A DNA stretch of 11,305 nt from Campylobacteraceae bacterium (GTDB lineage Bacteria > Campylobacterota > Campylobacteria > Campylobacterales > Sulfurospirillaceae). The stretch is taken from contig JALVAU010000088.1 of the NCBI GenBank assembly GCA_027011025.1, forward strand, positions 1-11,305, read 5' to 3'. The translations under genes and the position numbers were made by a program. Shown here one piece after another: positions 7,336 through 11,305 of this stretch. Within the stretch, counting starts at the first letter, position 1, and the number at the start of each line of letters is the position of its first letter. The notes under the pieces are model-generated. The model was not told the origin of the DNA, did not search any database, and saw only the letters and a program-made list of their open reading frames with translations.

Positions 7336-7408
7336 GAAGTTTTCTTTTTATGGTATTCGATATCCATTTTAAGATGTAGACTTATCGTAGACAAGTAAAA
7401 GGAAAAAA
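7336..7408 (+). other. 73-nt spacer between rpsH and rplF with two weak stem-loops
   Basis: This is by far the largest gap between ribosomal protein genes here. It contains a pyrimidine-rich stretch (TTTTCTTTTTA), an imperfect hairpin ATGGTAT-TCG-ATA(T)CCAT (7350-7367, one bulged T), and a second imperfect hairpin ACTTATC-GTA-GACAAGT (7380-7396, one mismatch). The hexamer GTAGAC occurs at 7376-7381 and 7387-7392. AAAAGGA (7397-7403) is the rplF ribosome binding site. The best -10-like match (TAAGAT at 7370) has no good -35, so I do not call a promoter. Confidence 0.45.
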
Positions 7409-7945
7409 ATGTCTCGTATTGGAAAACAACCAGTAAAGATACCAAGTGGTATTGATGTAAAAGTTGATGGTACAGTTTTGGTATTTAAAAAAGGAAGTGT
7501 TCAAAAAGAGTTGGACACAAAGGGAAATGTTATCATGAAGGTAGAAGATGGAAATATCGTCTTTACACCTAAGAGTGATGATAGAAAAGATAGTGCTTTT
7601 TGGGGAACTTATAGATCTTTAAGCCAAAATGTGATCATTGGATTGACGGATGGTTTTGAGAAAAAACTTGAAATTAATGGAGTTGGTTACAGGGCGGCAG
7701 TTAAAGGAAATGTACTAGAACTTCAACTAGGTTTTTCACATCCTGTAAATTATGAATTTCCAAAAGATCTTAAAGTTACAGTTGAGAAAAATATCATTAC
7801 TATCAAAGGTGATGATAAACAAGTTGTAGGTCAAGTTGCAGCAGAAGTTAGAGCGTTTAGACCACCTGAGCCATATAAAGGTAAAGGTGTTAAATATTCT
7901 GATGAAGTTATTATCCGCAAAGCCGGAAAAACAGCTAAGAAATAG
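7409..7945 (+). CDS. rplF: 50S ribosomal protein L6
   Basis: The 178-residue product is a full-length two-domain L6. It opens '[19 protein letters not shown]', has '[20 protein letters not shown]' near the middle and ends with the diagnostic '[20 protein letters not shown]' plus a lysine-rich tail. L6 lies near the sarcin-ricin loop and the factor-binding site of the large subunit. AAAAGGA sits five bases before the ATG. It is preceded by the 73-nt spacer and followed by rplR after eight bases. Confidence 0.98.
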   Translation: MSRIGKQPVKIPSGIDVKVDGTVLVFKKGSVQKELDTKGNVIMKVEDGNIVFTPKSDDRKDSAFWGTYRSLSQNVIIGLTDGFEKKLEINGVGYRAAVKGNVLELQLGFSHPVNYEFPKDLKVTVEKNIITIKGDDKQVVGQVAAEVRAFRPPEPYKGKGVKYSDEVIIRKAGKTAKK

Positions 7946-7953
7946 AGGTTAAA

Positions 7954-8310
7954 ATGAGACAAAATATTTTAAAACGCAAGTTAAATTTAAGAGCTAAGCG
8001 TAAGAGAAGAGTAAGAGCTAAAATTTCCGGTACTAGTGATTTAGTGAGAGTTTCTATTTTTAAATCAAATAGATCAGTTTATGCACAAGCAATTGATGAT
8101 GTAAACGGCGTGACACTAGCTAGTGTGGATGGTAATAAATTAGGACTTAAGGCAAATAAAACCGGAGCAAGTGAATTAGGAAAGGTTTTTGCGCAAACTC
8201 TTAAGTCAAAAGATTTAAACAAGGTAGTATTTGATAGAAATGGATATCTCTATCATGGAGTTGTGGCTGCTTTCGCACAAGGCCTTAGAGACAACGGTAT
8301 TACACTGTAA
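7954..8310 (+). CDS. rplR: 50S ribosomal protein L18
   Basis: The 118-residue product fits bacterial L18. It has a basic, arginine/lysine-rich N-terminus ('[15 protein letters not shown]'), then '[18 protein letters not shown]', 'GVTLASVDG' and the C-terminal '[20 protein letters not shown]' with 'LRDNGI'. L18 binds 5S rRNA and, with L5, helps dock it onto the large subunit. The AGAGGTTAAA before the ATG is its ribosome binding site. rpsE follows after 16 bases. Confidence 0.97.
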   Translation: MRQNILKRKLNLRAKRKRRVRAKISGTSDLVRVSIFKSNRSVYAQAIDDVNGVTLASVDGNKLGLKANKTGASELGKVFAQTLKSKDLNKVVFDRNGYLYHGVVAAFAQGLRDNGITL

Positions 8311-8326
8311 ATAAAGGAACGATATA

Positions 8327-8770
8327 ATGGAAAAATATAATAGAGAAGAGTTTGAAGAAGTTATCGTGAACATTGGTCGTGTAACAAAAGTTGTCAAAGG
8401 TGGTAGAAGATTTAGATTTACTGCTCTTGTAGTAGTTGGCAACAAAAAGGGACTTGTAGGATACGGATTTGGTAAAGCCAAAGAGGTTCCAAACGCGATT
8501 AAAAAAGCAGTTGACGATGCTTTTAAAAATATAATGGAAGTAAATATAAAAGGCTCGACTATAGCACACGATGTAGAAGTTAAGTTTAATTCAAGCAGAA
8601 TTTTACTTAAGCCGGCTAGTGAGGGTACTGGTATCATCGCTGGTGGCGCTACCCGTCCTGTTGTTGAGTTGGCTGGTATTAAAGATATTTTGACTAAGTC
8701 ATTGGGTTCAAACAATGCTTCAAATGTTGTAAGAGCTACACTAAAAGCTCTTAGTATGTTAAAAAGCTAA
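8327..8770 (+). CDS. rpsE: 30S ribosomal protein S5
   Basis: The 147-residue product is S5, somewhat shorter than the 167 residues of E. coli. The N-terminal double-stranded RNA-binding domain has '[20 protein letters not shown]' and '[17 protein letters not shown]'. The C-terminal domain has '[19 protein letters not shown]', '[18 protein letters not shown]' and '[15 protein letters not shown]'. S5 works with S4 in translation accuracy and lies near the mRNA entry site. rplO follows after 14 bases. The gene for L30 (rpmD), which in many bacteria lies here, is absent, as expected for Campylobacterota. Confidence 0.98.
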   Translation: MEKYNREEFEEVIVNIGRVTKVVKGGRRFRFTALVVVGNKKGLVGYGFGKAKEVPNAIKKAVDDAFKNIMEVNIKGSTIAHDVEVKFNSSRILLKPASEGTGIIAGGATRPVVELAGIKDILTKSLGSNNASNVVRATLKALSMLKS

Positions 8771-8784
8771 AGGAAGGATGAATT

Positions 8785-9189
8785 ATGGCATTAGATAATT
8801 TAACACCGGCAATTAAATCTACACACAAGACTAAAAGAAAAGGTCGCGGTCAAGGTTCTGGTATGGGAAAAACGGCAAGTCGTGGTGCAAATGGTCAAAA
8901 ATCTCGTACAGGTTATAGTATAAAAAGAGGATTTGAAGGTGGTCAGCAACCACTACAAAGAAGACTTCCAAAGGTTGGTTTTTATTCTGGTCTAGTCAAG
9001 CCTTATGTAATAAATGTAGAGAAAATAAAATCCGTAACTGCTCTTGAAGAGATTACAATGGATACACTTCGTGCTGTTCACAAGATAGCGAACTCTGTAA
9101 AGCAAGTTAAATTGATTGGTAAGGGTGCAAAAGAGTTGGCAGCAAAAATCAAAGACGAAAATGTGATCTATAGCGGAATGAATAAATAA
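8785..9189 (+). CDS. rplO: 50S ribosomal protein L15
   Basis: The 134-residue product is L15. The glycine- and basic-rich N-terminal extension is typical: '[18 protein letters not shown]', '[20 protein letters not shown]' and '[12 protein letters not shown]'. The globular C-terminal half is shorter and less conserved, with a '[19 protein letters not shown]' segment. L15 is a late assembly protein that threads through 23S rRNA. An AAGGAAGG site precedes the ATG. An 82-base spacer containing a strong hairpin separates it from secY. Confidence 0.96.
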   Translation: MALDNLTPAIKSTHKTKRKGRGQGSGMGKTASRGANGQKSRTGYSIKRGFEGGQQPLQRRLPKVGFYSGLVKPYVINVEKIKSVTALEEITMDTLRAVHKIANSVKQVKLIGKGAKELAAKIKDENVIYSGMNK

Positions 9190-9200
9190 GAGATGAAGTA

Positions 9201-9261
9201 CTCTATGCAAAGCATAAGCTTTAGTGAGAGGAATTTAACTTGGGCTTAGCCCAAGTTAAAG
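9201..9261 (+). repeat. Structured element, copy 2 (before secY)
   Basis: Copy 2 of the element found before rpsJ (650-742). It shares TAAGCTTTAGTG (9215-9226), GAATTTAA (9231-9238) and the closing TTAAAG (9256-9261). The four variable bases AGAG (9227-9230) can pair with CTCT (9201-9204), just as CAAT pairs with ATTG in copy 1. Between them AAAGC (9209-9213) can pair with GCTTT (9218-9222), or TATGC (9204-9208) with GCATA (9212-9216). Confidence 0.6.
9234..9260 (+). other. 12-bp perfect stem-loop touching the secY ribosome binding site
   Basis: TTTAACTTGGGC (9234-9245) pairs without mismatch with GCCCAAGTTAAA (9249-9260) around a TTA loop. The last three bases of the 3' arm are also the first three of the AAAGGAG ribosome binding site. 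No T-run follows, so a normal rho-independent terminator is unlikely. It could slow or adjust secY translation, protect the mRNA or mark a processing site. Confidence 0.75.
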
Positions 9262-9264
9262 GAG
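9258..9264 (+). promoter_or_regulatory. secY ribosome binding site
   Basis: AAAGGAG lies seven bases before the secY ATG at 9272. Its first three bases lie in the 3' arm of the upstream 12-bp stem, so access by the ribosome could depend on that stem. Confidence 0.75.
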
Positions 9265-9271
9265 ACATTGA

Positions 9272-10534
9272 ATGAGTAAAGATTTAACAAAAAAAATTTT
9301 GATTACCTTAGGTTTCATCTTTGCATACAGGATTTTGGCTTATGTGCCGGTTCCTGGTGTAAACTTAGATGTTGTAAAAGAGTTTTTTGACTCTAACAGT
9401 TCAAATGCTCTAGGTATGTTTAATATGTTTAGTGGAAATGCTGCAAAAAGGCTGAGTATAATTTCATTGGGAATTATGCCTTATATCACCGCTTCTATTG
9501 TTATGGAACTTTTGGCAGCTACTTTTCCATCTCTTGGAAAGATGAAAAAAGAGAGAGATGGTATGACAAAATATATGCAAATTATTCGTTATGCTACGAT
9601 TGCAATTACAATAGTTCAAGCAATTGGTGTATCTATGGGTCTAGGAAGTTTGACCGGTCGTGGTGGAGAGAGTGCTGTTATGATTGACAGGACAACTTTT
9701 ATGGCAATTGCGGCAGCTTCAATGTTGACTGGAACCATGCTTCTTATGTGGATAGGTGAGCAAATTACCCAAAGAGGTATAGGAAACGGTATTAGTCTTA
9801 TCATTTTTGCAGGAATTGTTTCAGGTATTCCTCATGCGATAGGCGGAACTATAAATCTTGTAAATACAGGTGAGTTAAACTTTTTGATAGTTTTAGCAAT
9901 ACTGGTCGTTATACTTGTTACGGTCGGCGTCATTATATATGTAGAAACAGGAGAGAGAAGGGTACCGATATCATATTCACGAAAAGTCATGATGCAAAAT
10001 CAACATAAAAGAATTATGAATTATGTGCCTATTAAAGTTAACTTAAGTGGTGTTATTCCTCCTATTTTTGCTAGTGCAATTTTGATGTTTCCGTCAACTT
10101 TGCTTCAGGCTAGCACAAATCCGATAGTATTGAGTATCAAAGACTTTCTAAGTCCTGGCAGTTATGTATTTAATGTTCTTACATTTTTATTTGTGATATT
10201 CTTTTCATATTTTTACGCATCAATTGTATTTAATGCTAAAGATATATCTGAAAATTTAAAAAAACAGGGTGGATTTATTCCCGGAGTTAGACCCGGAATA
10301 CACACAGCTGATTTTTTAAATGATGTTGCAAGTCGTCTGACATTTTGGGGAGCGATATACTTAGGATTGATTTCAACTCTGCCGTGGGTTCTAGTAAAAT
10401 TTATGGGAGTTCCATTCTATTTTGGAGGAACTGCTGTTTTGATTGTTGTACAAGTTGCACTTGATACCATGAGAAAGATAGAGGCACAGATATATATGAG
10501 CAAGTATGAAACACTTAGTGCGGTAGGTCTATAG
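9272..10534 (+). CDS. secY: Preprotein translocase subunit SecY
   Basis: The 420-residue product is a full-length SecY, the channel of the SecYEG translocon in the inner membrane. About ten hydrophobic segments are seen, starting at residues 9-25 and ending around 384-398. Family markers are the plug-region 'LGMFNMFSGNAAKRLSIISLG' in outline (47-67), 'GIMPYITASIVMELL' (67-81), 'ERDGMTKYMQIIRY' (94-107), 'ITQRGIGNGIS' (165-175), 'VETGERRVPISY' (224-235) and the cytoplasmic C5 loop 'GGFIPGVRPG' (333-342), which touches SecA and the ribosome. Translation may be affected by the hairpin just upstream. The TAG stop overlaps the GTG of map by one base. Confidence 0.98.
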   Translation: MSKDLTKKILITLGFIFAYRILAYVPVPGVNLDVVKEFFDSNSSNALGMFNMFSGNAAKRLSIISLGIMPYITASIVMELLAATFPSLGKMKKERDGMTKYMQIIRYATIAITIVQAIGVSMGLGSLTGRGGESAVMIDRTTFMAIAAASMLTGTMLLMWIGEQITQRGIGNGISLIIFAGIVSGIPHAIGGTINLVNTGELNFLIVLAILVVILVTVGVIIYVETGERRVPISYSRKVMMQNQHKRIMNYVPIKVNLSGVIPPIFASAILMFPSTLLQASTNPIVLSIKDFLSPGSYVFNVLTFLFVIFFSYFYASIVFNAKDISENLKKQGGFIPGVRPGIHTADFLNDVASRLTFWGAIYLGLISTLPWVLVKFMGVPFYFGGTAVLIVVQVALDTMRKIEAQIYMSKYETLSAVGL

Positions 10535-11292
10535 TGGCTATACCTCTTAAAAGCCAAAAAGATATCAAAAAATTATCTTTAGCAAATAAGATTGTAGCAA
10601 AAACACTTAATTACTTAGAGAAAGAAGTTCGCCCAGGCATGTCTCTTTTAGAGATAAATGCCATGGGTGAAGATTTTGTACTTTCGCAAGGTGCAACCCC
10701 AGCATTCAAGGGACTTTATGGTTTTCCTGCCGGAGTATGTACATCGGTTAATGAAGTGATAATTCACGGTATTCCAACAGAGTATAAAATCAAAGAAGGT
10801 GATATACTTGGGCTTGACATAGGAAGCAAAATTGATGGTTGGTATGGTGACGCAGCTATCACTATGGGTGTTGGAGAGATAACAAAAGAGGATAAAGAAC
10901 TTATTTCATGCTCAAAAGATGCACTTTATCATGCCATCGATTATATAAAAGCTGGCATGAGATTTAAAGAGCTGAGTTTTGAATTAGAAAACTTTATATA
11001 CTCAAGAGGTTTTGTGCCGCTTAGAAGCTTTTGTGGACATGGGATAGGTAGAAAACCACACGAAGAACCAGAAATTCCAAACTATTTAGAGGGAAACAAC
11101 CCAAAACAGGGTCCAAAAATAAAAAATGGTATGGTTTTTTGCTTGGAGCCTATGATATGCCAAAGAGAAAGCGAAGCAAAGATATTAGATGATAAATGGT
11201 CAGTAGTTTCAAGTGATAGACTAAGAGGAAGTCACTACGAGCATTGTGTTGCGATAATAAATAACAAAGCAGAGATACTCTCCGTTGAGTAA
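10534..11292 (+). CDS. map: Methionine aminopeptidase, type I
   Basis: The 252-residue product removes the N-terminal methionine from new proteins at the ribosome. The five metal ligands of the pita-bread fold are in place: Asp95 ('GLDIG'), Asp106 ('YGDAA'), His169 ('GHGIG'), Glu205 ('CLEPM') and Glu236 ('HYEH'). The substrate-side histidines His78 ('IIHGIP') and His176 ('PHEEP') are present too. No N-terminal extension is seen, so it is the basic type Ia form. The C-terminal 'WSVVSSDRLRGSHYEHC' differs from the E. coli wording but keeps the metal ligand. The start is a GTG overlapping the secY stop (TAGTG), suggesting coupling and lower initiation. Only 13 bases follow the stop before the window ends. 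Confidence 0.97.
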   Translation: MAIPLKSQKDIKKLSLANKIVAKTLNYLEKEVRPGMSLLEINAMGEDFVLSQGATPAFKGLYGFPAGVCTSVNEVIIHGIPTEYKIKEGDILGLDIGSKIDGWYGDAAITMGVGEITKEDKELISCSKDALYHAIDYIKAGMRFKELSFELENFIYSRGFVPLRSFCGHGIGRKPHEEPEIPNYLEGNNPKQGPKIKNGMVFCLEPMICQRESEAKILDDKWSVVSSDRLRGSHYEHCVAIINNKAEILSVE

Positions 11293-11305
11293 ACATAGTA
11301 AATAT

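Noticed and set aside
7347..7375. Internal promoter before rplF (TTTATG, 17 bp, TAAGAT)
   Set aside because: The boxes match only about 3 of 6 and 4 of 6, which is expected by chance in AT-rich sequence.
9193..9249. An 18-codon reading frame in the rplO-secY spacer, starting ATGAAGTAC
   Set aside because: It has only a weak purine-rich stretch upstream. It is explained by the structured element, and the frame is not kept as a whole in the copy before rpsJ.
9234..9260. Rho-independent terminator after rplO
   Set aside because: The stem is strong but is followed by GGAGACATTG, not a T-run, and it overlaps the secY ribosome binding site.
11293..11305. Start of a following gene such as infA
   Set aside because: Only 13 bases remain after map, and no start codon with a ribosome binding site can be judged.

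Overview
The window holds most of a merged S10-spc ribosomal protein operon. All 22 co-directional genes are on the + strand from about 785 to 11292. The order is rpsJ-rplC-rplD-rplW-rplB-rpsS-rplV-rpsC-rplP-rpmC-rpsQ-rplN-rplX-rplE-rpsN-rpsH-rplF-rplR-rpsE-rplO-secY-map. Low GC, a four-cysteine zinc-type S14, no rpmD (L30) between rpsE and rplO, and the wording of the proteins (for example the map C-terminus and L14) point to Campylobacterota (Epsilonproteobacteria). A Sulfurimonas-like genus is my best guess, by recall rather than by search.

Layout. Bases 1-514 carry the start of a minus-strand gene, cut by the window edge, for an AAA-type ATPase with a P-loop and a 'GGIP' motif like AAA_14/DUF4143 proteins. 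Bases 515-784 are a divergent intergenic region. It has a strong sigma70-like promoter (TTGACT, 17 bp, TACAAT) and a leader of about 160 nt with several nested stem-loops before rpsJ. From 785 to 9189 there are 20 ribosomal protein genes packed with gaps of 0-23 nt or short overlaps, except for one 73-nt gap before rplF. An 82-nt gap before secY (9190-9271) contains a 12-bp perfect hairpin that touches the secY ribosome binding site. secY and map overlap by one base, and the last 13 bases hold nothing recognisable.

Function. The operon makes proteins of both ribosomal subunits in one transcript. It adds the SecY channel for membrane and secreted proteins, and the methionine aminopeptidase that trims nascent chains at the ribosome. 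Many stop/start overlaps suggest translational coupling.

The most notable non-coding signal is a structured element found twice, before rpsJ (about 650-742) and before secY (about 9201-9261). The copies share two sequence blocks, while their stem arms differ in compensating ways. It may be an RNA regulator, an RNA-processing site, or a dispersed palindromic repeat of the lineage; the sequence alone cannot decide.
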